DNA of 64,000 nucleotides from Pokkaliibacter plantistimulans (GTDB taxonomy: Bacteria; Pseudomonadota; Gammaproteobacteria; Pseudomonadales; Balneatricaceae). The stretch covers positions 1 through 64,000 of the forward strand of contig NZ_LAPT01000002.1 in the NCBI RefSeq assembly GCF_003194385.1, in the 5' to 3' direction. This document shows, one piece after another, positions 17,968 to 26,435 of the stretch (position 1 is its first letter; the number at the start of each line of letters is the position of its first letter). Below the pieces are notes generated by a model. It had not been told where the DNA came from. It searched no databases and was given only the letters and a program-made list of their open reading frames with translations. A program made the translations under genes and the position numbers.

Positions 17968-18939
17968 TCAGGGTTTGACGGATTCCAGCATGGCCACCGT
18001 GTGGCCAATACTCTGACCGGCACGCAGGGCCTCGTACGCCTCCACGGCGGACAGCTCGTAGTAGGACAGATAATGGTCAATGTCACGGGCGTCGTCGGTA
18101 CCGTCGACATAGGCACGCGGACCAAACGCATTGTGCAATGCCTTGACCGGATAAAAGCGGAATGGCCCCAGCCCCTGTTTCTCCCATGCCGCATAACCGC
18201 CAATCACATCTTCAGGTTCTGACTGCACTTTCCAGGTGTAGAGCAGCAGGCTGCTGTCATAGCCCAGGCTGCGCGACAGTTTGAGGATGATATCAAGGGG
18301 GATGCGGGCACCGATGGACGACAGCACGCGCCCGCCATGGTTCAGCATAGGGTAAGCCTGTTCGATGGCCAGATAGTGCAGGCTGATCAGATACTGACTG
18401 ACAAAGGCAGGTAAGGCCTCTTCGCGGCTGGCGATAAAGGTGGAGCTGTTTTGCCCTTCCTCCAGACGCAGCTCTTCATCGGCGGGAATGTTGGGCAGGT
18501 TTTCATAGATCAGATCGAAGCTGACGTCGCTGCGTGTCATCGGTGACAGCAGATCACCGGTGCCTGCCAGCAGATGCAGAGGGTAGTCCGGCAGGGTGTT
18601 CTCCAGAATATTGTGCTGGGCCTGCTCAATCACATCGGCATGAATATCGGTGATGCCCACCTTACCGGGGCGAAAGATCTCGATGGCGGCCAGTGCATCC
18701 AGACCCGTCCCGGTGCCGATGGTGCAGAAGTTCTCAACGCGGATACCCTGTCTGGCCAACAGTCGGAATGACGGCGCAGCGACGGAGGCTACCCAGTCAC
18801 TGCGGGGGTCTTCTGCTTTGGGTAGGTATGAGCGGTCAGTCATCCCCAGTAGCAACGTATCCTTGATGGCGGCGGGCCTATCCACTCCTAGAAACGTCAT
18901 CGTGGGGATGGCGACTGATGCCTTGGCTCGCTGGTTCAT
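17968..18939 (-). CDS. Class I SAM-dependent methyltransferase-like protein
   Basis: 323 residues, soluble. NFCTIGTGTGLDALAAIEIF is a SAM-binding glycine loop, VGITDIHADVIEQAQHNI the acidic loop of strand 2, and FDLIYENLPNIPADEE sits where N6/PrmC-type enzymes have NPPY, here changed to ENLPNIP. The substrate is unknown; a protein, RNA or small-molecule target is possible. The ATG at 18939 has AGGAGAAA at proper distance. The start lies 62 bp inside the 3' end of the upstream EamA gene in another frame, which suggests translational coupling and a shared function, perhaps modification and export of one compound (inference). Confidence 0.7.
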   Translation of the reverse strand: MNQRAKASVAIPTMTFLGVDRPAAIKDTLLLGMTDRSYLPKAEDPRSDWVASVAAPSFRLLARQGIRVENFCTIGTGTGLDALAAIEIFRPGKVGITDIHADVIEQAQHNILENTLPDYPLHLLAGTGDLLSPMTRSDVSFDLIYENLPNIPADEELRLEEGQNSSTFIASREEALPAFVSQYLISLHYLAIEQAYPMLNHGGRVLSSIGARIPLDIILKLSRSLGYDSSLLLYTWKVQSEPEDVIGGYAAWEKQGLGPFRFYPVKALHNAFGPRAYVDGTDDARDIDHYLSYYELSAVEAYEALRAGQSIGHTVAMLESVKP

Positions 18940-19813
18940 ATACCGTGTTTCTCCTAGGGCGTACGGTCAATGACAGGCCAATAGCAATCACTATTGCGCC
19001 TGCAAAAGCATGGGGTTGCAGTGGTGTTCCCAGAACCCAGTGGGACAGCAACACACCAAAAAAGGGGTTCAGCAAATGGTAGGACGAGGCCGTGGCAGCG
19101 CCACTGATGCGAATCAGCAGCAGCCACAGTGCAGTGCCACCCATGGTGACGATGATGGCGAGGTAGAGAATCGCCCAGATTGAGGCAGGCGATGGTGTCA
19201 GTTCGGTGTCAGACGTCAGCAGCGTCAGGGGCGCAAGGGCAATCACTCCGGCAGCCGACTGCCAGAAGTTCAGCTGCAGAATGGGCAAGCCACTGGCCTT
19301 GCCGCGAAACAGCACGGTGCCGCTGGCAAAGGCACAGGTGCCGAGCAGGGCAAGGAGGATGCCCAGCGGATCAGGGCGGATAGCATCCAGACCCACGATG
19401 ATCAGTACGCCAGCAAAGCCCAGGGTGATGCCCAGCAGGGTACGGCGGTTGAGCTGCTCAAGACGGCATACGGCAGACAGCAGCAGGGTAATAAACGGCG
19501 CGCAGCTGACCATCACCACCACCAGTGCGGCAGAAATGTAATGCAGTGCGGTAAAGGTCAGGCCGAGATAGAGGGCATTGTTGAGCAGGCCCAGCAGCAA
19601 ACCGGTACGGATAACGCCCGGGTCCAGCAGTGCGCGGATGTTGCTAAGGCACAGTGGCAGCATCACCAGACAGCTGAGCAGGAAACGTGCGGTCAGCACC
19701 AGCATCGGCGGCAGCTCATGGACGGCAATCTTGCCGCCAACAAAGGCTGAGCTCCAGATGGCGCTGAAGGCGATGATCAGCGGTAGAAGCAGATAGGGGC
19801 GTGTTGTGTTCAT
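18878..19813 (-). CDS. EamA/DMT-family transporter
   Basis: 311 residues with ten predicted membrane helices in two EamA repeats (for example LIIAFSAIWSSAFVGGKIAV and GITLGFAGVLIIVGLDAI). DMT exporters of this type move amino acids or metabolites out of the cell. The chosen ATG at 19813 starts MNTTRPYLLLPLIIAF; upstream in-frame codons would add 120 residues unlike the family. The tail after helix 10 (TVRPRRNTVYEPASQG...) is longer than usual and overlaps the methyltransferase start. It is divergent from a LysR gene 88 bp away, a typical arrangement for an inducible exporter. Confidence 0.9.
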   Translation of the reverse strand: MNTTRPYLLLPLIIAFSAIWSSAFVGGKIAVHELPPMLVLTARFLLSCLVMLPLCLSNIRALLDPGVIRTGLLLGLLNNALYLGLTFTALHYISAALVVVMVSCAPFITLLLSAVCRLEQLNRRTLLGITLGFAGVLIIVGLDAIRPDPLGILLALLGTCAFASGTVLFRGKASGLPILQLNFWQSAAGVIALAPLTLLTSDTELTPSPASIWAILYLAIIVTMGGTALWLLLIRISGAATASSYHLLNPFFGVLLSHWVLGTPLQPHAFAGAIVIAIGLSLTVRPRRNTVYEPASQGISRHPHDDVSRSG

Positions 19814-19901
19814 GGCAGCGATTATCAGTCGCGCAATTTTTCTTGAGAAATTAATTATGCCTTCACTAAAATCACTTTGATTAATGTTGAGGGGGGTGGC
19901 T

Positions 19902-20813
19902 ATGAACAATGGACTACTGCTGGGGAACCGCCAGATCACGCTGGAGCAACTGCGGGTGTTCGTCTGCGTGGCGGATGACAAGAGCTTTGATCGTGCCAGC
20001 CGTGAACTGCATCGCACACAGTCGGCGGTGACCCAGAGCCTGAAAAAGCTGGAGCAAATCCTCGACTGCACGCTGCTTGAGCGCAAACAGGGGCGGGTAC
20101 TGGGGCTGACGCTGGACGGTGAACGCTTCCTGCCTGCCGCCAAGGAAATTCTTGCACGGGTGCTAGATGCGGTCAGCGCCATTCAGCACCCGGGGCTGGG
20201 CGGGCATATCCGCCTGGGGGTGCCGGATGATTTCAATGTCGTGGACATCCACGGTGCTCTGTCACGCTGCATGGTGATCAACCGTGGTCTGGGTATTCAG
20301 GTCACCTCAGCCCTGTCTTCCCGCATTGCCGACATGCTGCAGGCGGATCAGCTGGATGTGGCCATCTTCAAACGTGTCGCTGACGAACAGGCACAACACA
20401 GCAGTCAAGCGGAGGTGCAGGTGCTGCGCAAGGAGCCGCTGTGCTGGGTGGGGCGTGAGCCGGTGCAGTTCGATGAATTGCCGCAGCTGTCGCTGGTGGC
20501 CTTCCCCGATGGCTGCACTTACCGGCGGGCAGCGTTACAGGCGCTGATGGCCACCGGCAAGACGGTCAATTTTGCCTATGCCAGCGCTGCCTATGAAAAC
20601 ATCCGCAGCGCGGTCAGTGCTGGCCTTGGGATCAGCGCTCTGCCGCAGGGTGCGGTTGGTCCGAAGCATGTGGTGCTGGGCAGGGAGCAGGGCTTTCCGC
20701 CACTGCCGTTTGTCGAGCTGGTGATGGTGGTGCGCAGCAAGGATGAGCTGTATCAGCGTTTTGCTGAATACCTGCAGAACTCCAGCAGCTTTGCTGGCCT
20801 GCGTGTCGCCTGA
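19902..20813 (+). CDS. LysR-family transcriptional regulator
   Basis: 303 residues. The N-terminal winged helix is standard: LEQLRVFVCVADDKSFDRAS, then HRTQSAVTQSLKKLEQILDC. The effector domain (about 95-300) contains GGHIRLGVPDDF and a regular alpha/beta pattern. ATG at 19902 follows GGGGGTGG; an upstream TTG at 19884 is less likely. It is divergent from the EamA exporter and probably controls it and the methyltransferase-like gene (inference). The effector is unknown. An AraC fragment follows on the same strand. Confidence 0.9.
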   Translation: MNNGLLLGNRQITLEQLRVFVCVADDKSFDRASRELHRTQSAVTQSLKKLEQILDCTLLERKQGRVLGLTLDGERFLPAAKEILARVLDAVSAIQHPGLGGHIRLGVPDDFNVVDIHGALSRCMVINRGLGIQVTSALSSRIADMLQADQLDVAIFKRVADEQAQHSSQAEVQVLRKEPLCWVGREPVQFDELPQLSLVAFPDGCTYRRAALQALMATGKTVNFAYASAAYENIRSAVSAGLGISALPQGAVGPKHVVLGREQGFPPLPFVELVMVVRSKDELYQRFAEYLQNSSSFAGLRVA

Positions 20814-20931
20814 GGCATCGCAGTCAGCGAATGATTTACTCCTGGCCAGCAGATACCTTTCTGCTGCCAGTTTCCGCTTTTTGCCGGATTTTCTTTGCTT
20901 TCCAGCCACAAAAGTATCAGCAATCAGGAGG

Positions 20932-21282
20932 ATGCCGGAGGTCAGCCGGGTGATGCACTTCCTGTTCGAGAACTTCAGCCGCGATATTGCCATGGCCGAA
21001 GTGGCCTCACTGGTGGGCATGAGCGACAGCGTCTTTTCCCGTTTTTTCAAACCCCCTTTCTTCAAACAGAGCAGCGGCAACAGCTTTGTGCGCTACCTCA
21101 ATACACTGCGCATCAATCGTGCCGCCGAGCTGCTGCACAGTACCGATCTGCCAGTGTCGAATATCTGTTTCGAGGTCGGCTTCAACAACCTGTCCAACTT
21201 CAACCGTCAGTTTATCCAGCGCCAGAAGGTGACACCGACGGCATACCGTCAGCGTTTCCTCGATACTCTGCAGCAGCTCTGA
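20932..21282 (+). pseudogene. AraC-type HTH fragment without an effector domain
   Basis: About 116 residues matching only the C-terminal DNA-binding region of AraC regulators: FLFENFSRDIAMAEVASLVG, SDSVFSRFF, SFVRYLNTLRINRAAELL, and ICFEVGFNNLSNFNRQF. The usual N-terminal cupin domain (about 150-170 residues) is absent; the 118 bp before it back to the LysR stop encode nothing like it. Within helix 3 the text reads RFFKPPFFKQSSGNSF, while relatives read about RFFKKQSGNSF, so a small insertion (TTCAAA occurs twice close together) disturbs the domain. AGGAGG touches the first ATG; the ATG at 20953 is a better-spaced alternative. A remnant is more likely than a working regulator. Confidence 0.7.
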
Positions 21283-22035
21283 TCAGTGCCCTTCGGCAGC
21301 GCTGTACAGCCGTCGGCCAAGATAGTCGAACAGGCTGTCGAGGCTGATGGCCAGCAGCCCCACCAGTAACGCACCCTGCACCACATACGCCAGATTGAAG
21401 TTGATCAGCCCGGCGATGATCGGGTCGCCCAGCGTCCGGGCACCAATGGTCGAGCCAATGGTGGCGGTGGCAACATTGATGATCAGCGAGGTCCGCACGC
21501 CGGCCATAATCACACTGGCCGCCATCGGCAGCTCCACCTGCCACAGTTGTTGCCATGGCGTCATGCCCATAGCCTGTGCTGCTTCCTGTACCGCGGGGGC
21601 GATGCCCTGAATACCTGCAATGGTGTTGCGCACCACCGGCAGCAGGCCGTACAGCAGCAGGCTGAAGAAGGCTGGCTTGAAGCCGAACCCCAGTGCCGGT
21701 ACTGCCAGTGCCAGCACCGCGACCGGCGGGAAGGTCTGGCCAACGGAGGCCAGGGTGCTGACCAGTGGCAGAAAGTCGCGGCCACTGTCACGGGTCACCC
21801 ATAACCCCAGACCGATGCCGGTCAGGCTGGCGGCCAGCCCGGAACTCAGCACCAGCAGCAGGTGGCTGCCCAGCAGGGTGAAAAAGCCGTCACGGTTGTA
21901 GATCACCTGTTTACTGTCCGGCTGCAGCCAGTGAAACAGCCCATGCCAGTGCGGCAGACTCAGCGTAACCAGTAACAGCAGGGTGAGGCTGAGCAGCAGG
22001 GCGACCGGCCACTGACGGGTGCTGGCCGTGGTCAT
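21283..22035 (-). CDS. yehW: Osmoprotectant ABC transporter permease YehW
   Basis: 250 residues, about six membrane helices, with the binding-protein-dependent permease loop AVQEAAQAMGMTPWQQLWQV (EAA motif). It pairs with YehY to form the membrane channel of the YehZYXW importer, a glycine-betaine-type system of moderate or low affinity in E. coli. Length agrees with E. coli YehW (about 243). Its start overlaps the yehX stop by 4 bp (ATGA), a sign of coupled translation. It abuts the convergent AraC fragment. Confidence 0.9.
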   Translation of the reverse strand: MTTASTRQWPVALLLSLTLLLLVTLSLPHWHGLFHWLQPDSKQVIYNRDGFFTLLGSHLLLVLSSGLAASLTGIGLGLWVTRDSGRDFLPLVSTLASVGQTFPPVAVLALAVPALGFGFKPAFFSLLLYGLLPVVRNTIAGIQGIAPAVQEAAQAMGMTPWQQLWQVELPMAASVIMAGVRTSLIINVATATIGSTIGARTLGDPIIAGLINFNLAYVVQGALLVGLLAISLDSLFDYLGRRLYSAAEGH

Positions 22036-22973
22036 GGCTGCTGCTCCAGAATGCGCTGCATGCTCAGCTCGCCGATCACCTGCCCGCTGTCATCGCAGAC
22101 AGGCAGGCAGTCCACCTTGTGCCACAGCATCTGCGACACGGCCAGTTTGAGGCTGTCGCTGCCGTGCAGTCGTGGCTGATCGCTGGGCAGGGGCATTCGC
22201 GCCGGCTGCAGCAGCTCCGCCACGGTGGTGCAGGCGGCGGCCTTGAGCCCCCGGTCCTGCTGGCCGATCAGGTTGGCAACAAAGTCATTGGCGGGATGTT
22301 GTACCAGCTGCTGTGGGCTGGCGTTCTGGATGATCCGGCCCTGATCCATCACCACGATGCGGTTGCCGAGCTTCAGCGCCTCATCGATGTCATGGGTGAC
22401 AAACACGATGGTTTTGTGCAGCTCGGCCTGAATCCGCAGCATCTCTGCCTGCAGGCTTTCGCGGGTGATGGGGTCCAGCGCGCCAAAGGGTTCGTCCATC
22501 AGCAGGATGTTGGGGTCGGCCGCTAGCGCCCGCGCAACTCCCACCCGCTGGGCCTGCCCGCCAGACAACTGGGCCGGCAGTTTGTCGGCGAACTGGGCCG
22601 GGTCGAGGTGCAGCAGCTCCAGCAGCTGGTGGACCCGCTGGCGGATACGCTGTGGCTCCCAGCCCAGCAACTGCGGAACAACGGCGATATTGCGTGCCAC
22701 CGTCCAGTGGGGGAACAGGCCGATGCTCTGGATGGCATAGCCGATACGCCGGCGCAGCAGTTCCGGCCGCAGCCCGGCGATGTCTTCGCCATCAATACGA
22801 ATGTGGCCATGGCTCGGTTCGATCAGCCGGTTGATCATGCGCAGGGTGGTGGATTTACCACAGCCTGAGGTGCCGATAAAGACGCAGAAGTCCCCCGCCT
22901 GAATGGTCAGCGACAGCGAGTTGACTGCGATGCTGTCGCCGTAGTGTTTACTGACCTGATCCAGTTCGATCAT
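22032..22973 (-). CDS. yehX: Osmoprotectant ABC transporter ATPase YehX
   Basis: 313 residues. Walker A GTSGCGKST, signature LSGGQAQRVGVARAL, Walker B ILLMDEPFGALDP and the H-loop FVTHDIDEA are intact. The C-terminal part (about 245-313), with MLWHKVDCLPVCDDSGQVIG, is a CBS-type segment as in OpuA/ProV-like ATPases, where it senses ionic strength. The real start is the ATG at 22973 (MIELDQVSKHYG); the frame remains open upstream but is only antisense-like text. It overlaps yehY and yehW by 4 bp each, so the three are translationally coupled. Confidence 0.93.
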   Translation of the reverse strand: MIELDQVSKHYGDSIAVNSLSLTIQAGDFCVFIGTSGCGKSTTLRMINRLIEPSHGHIRIDGEDIAGLRPELLRRRIGYAIQSIGLFPHWTVARNIAVVPQLLGWEPQRIRQRVHQLLELLHLDPAQFADKLPAQLSGGQAQRVGVARALAADPNILLMDEPFGALDPITRESLQAEMLRIQAELHKTIVFVTHDIDEALKLGNRIVVMDQGRIIQNASPQQLVQHPANDFVANLIGQQDRGLKAAACTTVAELLQPARMPLPSDQPRLHGSDSLKLAVSQMLWHKVDCLPVCDDSGQVIGELSMQRILEQQP

Positions 22974-24133
22974 GGCGTTGGCTCCCGGTGGCAAAGGCGG
23001 GTCAGCAGACCCAGCAGAACGTCTGCCAGCAACGCCAGCACGATGGTAGGGATGGCGCCAAGCAGCACCAGATCCATGGCGGCCTGTCCCAGCCCCTGAA
23101 AAATAAAGGTGCCGAGCCCGCCGGCGCCGATCAGGGCGGCAACCGAGGTGAGGCCGATAGCCTGAATCAGGGTGATCCGGATACCTTCGATAATGACCGG
23201 CAGGGCCAGCGGCAAGCGCACGGCCAGAAAAATCTGCATGGGCGCCATGCCCATGCCACGGGCGGCATCCAGCACCTGCGCCGGAACTTCCTGCAGGGCG
23301 ACAAAGGTATTGCGGGTGATGGGCAGCAGGCTGTAGCCCACCAGAGCGATCAGCGCCGGTGCCCAGCCAATGCCGCGCACATTCAGGGCCTGCAGCAAGG
23401 GGGAGTGGGCGGCCAGATAACTGAGCGGCACCATCAGCAGGCCGAACAAAGCCAGACTGGGAATGGTCTGCAGCAGGTTGAGCAGCTGAAACAGCGGCTG
23501 TCGCAGGCGCACTGAGGCCTGAGCGGCAATCGCCAGCACGATGCCGCACAGCAGGGCGATCAGCACCGCGGCTCCGGCTAACAACAGATGGGTCTGCAAT
23601 TCTGCGGCGAACTTTGCCTGACGCTGGCTGTACTCCTGCAGCAGTGACAGGCGATCCAGCGCGCCGCTGTGGCCTAGCAGCCAGAGGCCTATGACCGTCG
23701 CAGCGGTGACCAGCCACTGCATGCCTACCAGCCGATACTGCTGCGCCAGACGCTGGCTGGTCTCGACTACCAGTAGCGCCAGAAACACGCCCATGCACCA
23801 GAAACCACTGCCCAGACCGACCCGGGCATAGGGCATGTCAGCAGGCAGGTGCTGGTGGGCATAGCTGGCGACGGCCAGTGGTAAACCGATCAGGGTCAGG
23901 GTGGTCAGCAGCAGCAGGGTGAGGTAACGGTCGCGTGACGGCCGCCAGCTCAGCGCGGCCATCAGCCCCAGCAGTGCCATCAGCAATAGCGTGGCCGGCA
24001 ACCCTGCAGCTGTCAGCAGGCTGATCTCCTGGCCGGGAGCAATACGGTTGGGTTGGAAGGTAATGAAGTTCAGCAGCAGCGCTGCTGCCAGAGCCAGCCC
24101 TGTCATCGTCAGGATGACGCGGTTGTAGGTCAT
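22970..24133 (-). CDS. yehY: Osmoprotectant ABC transporter permease YehY
   Basis: 387 residues, matching the unusual length of E. coli YehY (about 385). An N-terminal half with about five membrane helices of unclear role (for example ATLLLMALLGLMAALSW) precedes the transporter permease domain, with the EAA-type loop VPAQVLDAARGMGMAPMQIF and SVAALIGAGGLGTFIFQGLG. With YehW it forms the translocation path and with YehX the driven importer. It follows osmF by 87 bp in the order osmF-yehY-yehX-yehW, the same as in E. coli. Confidence 0.92.
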   Translation of the reverse strand: MTYNRVILTMTGLALAAALLLNFITFQPNRIAPGQEISLLTAAGLPATLLLMALLGLMAALSWRPSRDRYLTLLLLTTLTLIGLPLAVASYAHQHLPADMPYARVGLGSGFWCMGVFLALLVVETSQRLAQQYRLVGMQWLVTAATVIGLWLLGHSGALDRLSLLQEYSQRQAKFAAELQTHLLLAGAAVLIALLCGIVLAIAAQASVRLRQPLFQLLNLLQTIPSLALFGLLMVPLSYLAAHSPLLQALNVRGIGWAPALIALVGYSLLPITRNTFVALQEVPAQVLDAARGMGMAPMQIFLAVRLPLALPVIIEGIRITLIQAIGLTSVAALIGAGGLGTFIFQGLGQAAMDLVLLGAIPTIVLALLADVLLGLLTRLCHREPTP

Positions 24134-24220
24134 GGGGTTTCCTTGTGGTCTCCGCCCGGCTGTCGTCTCTGCGGGCCGGGCGGATCAGCGTGTCACTGTA
24201 ATGAGCGCGTGATTACGCTC

Positions 24221-25141
24221 TTACAGCCCCTGACGGGTGAGAAAGTCCTGTGCCACCTGTTTGGGGTCCAGACCATTCACCGCCACATCGGCGTTGAGCT
24301 TTTGCAGGGTGGTCAGATCGAGCTTGCTGAATACGGCATTGAGCTTTTCGGCAATCTGCGGATGGGCATCCAGCACCTCCTTGCGGATCACTGGCGCAGG
24401 CTGATACACCGGCTGCACGCCCTTGCTGTCCTGCAGTACCACCATATCCAGTGCGCTCAGACCGCCATCGGTGCCGTAGGCCATGGCAGCATTGACGCCG
24501 TTGGTCTGCAGCGAAGCAGCGCGCAGGGTGGCTGCGGTGTTGCCGCCGGACAGCACCACCAGCTGGTCACTGCTGAGCTTGAAGCCGTAGGCGTTCTGAA
24601 AGGCGGGCAGGGCACTGGGGGATTCGACGAATTCACTGCTGGCGGCCAGCTTGAGGTCACCGCCTTTGGCCAGATAGTCCTGCAGCTGGTCAAGCCGGGT
24701 CAGCTGTTCCTTGCGTGACAGGTCTCCGCGCACACTGATGGCCCAGGTGTTGTTGGCATTCGCCGGTTGCAGCCATACCAGTTGATGGGCTTCCAGATCC
24801 TTGGCCCTGACGGTCTGATAGGCTTTATCGGCATCCTTCCACAGCGGGTCGTCGGCCATGTCGTAGAAGAAGGCACCGTTGCCGGTGTATTCGGGGTAGA
24901 TATCGATTTCGCCACTGATCAGGGCCTTGCGCACGATGCTGGTGGCGCCGAGCTGAATCTTGTTCTCGGTCTTGATCCCCAGCTTGTCGAGGGTGAGGAG
25001 AATCATGTTGCCCAGCACCGAGCCTTCGGTGTCGATCTTGGAGGAAACCACGACGCTGTCTCTGGCCATGGCGCCACTGGAAGCGAGCACTGAGCCCAGC
25101 AGTCCCGCGCACAACAGGTTTTTCCATTTATTGTATTGCAT
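24221..25141 (-). CDS. osmF: Osmoprotectant-binding protein OsmF (YehZ)
   Basis: 306 residues. A signal peptide (NLLCAGLLGSVLASSGAMA, cleavage near residue 26-27) sends it to the periplasm. The OpuAC-type binding fold follows: VVVSSKIDTEGSVLGNMILL, LISGEIDIYPEYTGNG and AMAYGTDGGLSALDMVVLQD are typical. It delivers glycine betaine or a related solute to YehW/YehY/YehX. The ATG at 25141 is chosen; GGAGTAG lies upstream, and the longer open frame lacks a signal peptide. In E. coli this operon is stress-induced (RpoS); no such promoter could be placed here. Confidence 0.93.
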   Translation of the reverse strand: MQYNKWKNLLCAGLLGSVLASSGAMARDSVVVSSKIDTEGSVLGNMILLTLDKLGIKTENKIQLGATSIVRKALISGEIDIYPEYTGNGAFFYDMADDPLWKDADKAYQTVRAKDLEAHQLVWLQPANANNTWAISVRGDLSRKEQLTRLDQLQDYLAKGGDLKLAASSEFVESPSALPAFQNAYGFKLSSDQLVVLSGGNTAATLRAASLQTNGVNAAMAYGTDGGLSALDMVVLQDSKGVQPVYQPAPVIRKEVLDAHPQIAEKLNAVFSKLDLTTLQKLNADVAVNGLDPKQVAQDFLTRQGL

Positions 25142-25458
25142 CGTACTACTCCGATTGTGTGTTGATTGGCGTGCTGCTTCAGGCAACGTGCGCCGATCTC
25201 CAGATGAGGGGAAAGTGCGGTACAGCAGACAGTGTATAAGAGCCTTTGCGCAAAGCGCCAATGTAACGGCAGCTGATTCACGTTCGGCGAAGCGATCTTC
25301 CTGTCGAATACAGCCTGTTAGGGTCTGAAGGGCCAATAAACAAGAAAGGCTGTATTTCTGTGCAGAGATGACGAAGTTGGCAGATGGGTCTATACCTTTT
25401 GACGAGATAAGCAGTCGGGCATATCCCCCTGCGTTTTGCGAACAGACAAGGAGTAACG
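25142..25458. other. 317-bp divergent promoter region
   Basis: It separates osmF (minus) from the uncharacterised gene at 25459 (plus). No gene is supported. Both promoters must lie here; no clear -35/-10 pair or operator was recognised. AAGGAGT at its right end is the ribosome site of the plus-strand gene. Confidence 0.5.
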
Positions 25459-26331
25459 ATGGCAACGACGGTGACGTATGACGAGCTGGTCGCTCAGACG
25501 CTGGCAATGTGTGCAGCAGTCAGCAATTCGCCACAGGGGCGGCTGCAACTGCGTGAGGCGTACTACAGCAAGTACGGCTTTCCATTACTGGCCCGGCAGG
25601 AGCTGGGGAACGCTTTTGACAAACCCGGTGCGGTGCATGGCGTCGATCTGCCTGATCTGGGATACGGCAACTCGGAAATTGCCTTTCTCCAGTGGGAAAT
25701 CAAACGGGGGGTGCTGAACCCCATGGATGATGCCTCCATGCCGGCGGGCAGCCCCTGGTGGCGTGATGTTAACCTGCGTTTTATCTATTACTCCGAGCTG
25801 GCCGGGCTGATGTTCGAGAATAACGTCAGTGAGCCGGAGGCGCCTGTAGCGACCCTCAACTGGCTCAACTATCTGCACAGCCCCTCTGCCAAAACCTGGT
25901 ACTGCGCCCACAATACCTCGATTCTTGCCGGGTTTGAGCGTTACAAGGCGCAAGCCGCCCAGGAGGAGAGTGTTGAGCAGGTATTCCTCAATATCACCCT
26001 GTACCGGCTGATGTTTGCTCAGGCGCTGGTGGAAGATGCCACCATGTTCGGTGAGCTGGGGGCGATCATGGCGGACCCGCGTGGTTTTGCGGTGGCACTG
26101 ATCACTCATCTGCCCGATTTCTACCCGCTCAATTACCCGCTGCATGGCCTCAATGATCTGCGCATTATTGAAGGCTGGGAGCTGAGCCTGCAGGGCTTGG
26201 GCATTCGTATCCTTGACCACGACATCATCCTGCCGCATCTGACCGCGTTGTATCAGGCCTGTGCCCACTGGGACAGTGCGCCGTTCATCAACGGTTATGT
26301 GAAGGATGGCAAGCCGGTCTATCCGCAGTAA
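25459..26331 (+). CDS. Uncharacterised 290-residue protein
   Basis: I do not recognise this protein. It starts MATTVTYDELVAQTLAMC after a good AAGGAGT and has no signal peptide or strong membrane helix. Features visible are an N-terminal helical part, an aromatic-rich middle (SPWWRDVNLRFIYYSELAGL, LNWLNYLHSPSAKTWYCAHN), and a helical C-terminal half with LPDFYPLNYPLHGLNDLRI. Several His, Trp and Tyr residues are spread out, so an all-helical enzyme or a small-molecule binding protein is possible, but no catalytic motif stands out. It ends at a shared bidirectional terminator facing the large flavoenzyme gene. The codon use looks like that of its neighbours, so recent transfer is not indicated. 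Confidence 0.8.
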   Translation: MATTVTYDELVAQTLAMCAAVSNSPQGRLQLREAYYSKYGFPLLARQELGNAFDKPGAVHGVDLPDLGYGNSEIAFLQWEIKRGVLNPMDDASMPAGSPWWRDVNLRFIYYSELAGLMFENNVSEPEAPVATLNWLNYLHSPSAKTWYCAHNTSILAGFERYKAQAAQEESVEQVFLNITLYRLMFAQALVEDATMFGELGAIMADPRGFAVALITHLPDFYPLNYPLHGLNDLRIIEGWELSLQGLGIRILDHDIILPHLTALYQACAHWDSAPFINGYVKDGKPVYPQ

Positions 26332-26383
26332 AAAAGATGTTCATGATCTTGTGAAACGTCTGACCGCCGCAGGCAACAGACGA

Positions 26384-26418
26384 AAAAAGCCGGAGTGAGG
26401 TGCTCACTCCGGCTTTTT
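26384..26418. terminator. Bidirectional intrinsic terminator
   Basis: GCCGGAGTGA (26389-26398) and TCACTCCGGC (26404-26413) pair perfectly around five bases, with A-run before and T-run after. It serves both convergent genes. Confidence 0.95.
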
Positions 26419-26435
26419 GCTGGCTGGCCGGTGGC

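Noticed and set aside
22974-23798. Upstream extension of the YehX frame to 588 codons
   Set aside because: The extra text is antisense-like to yehY; the ATG at 22973 gives the normal ATPase start and a 4-bp overlap.
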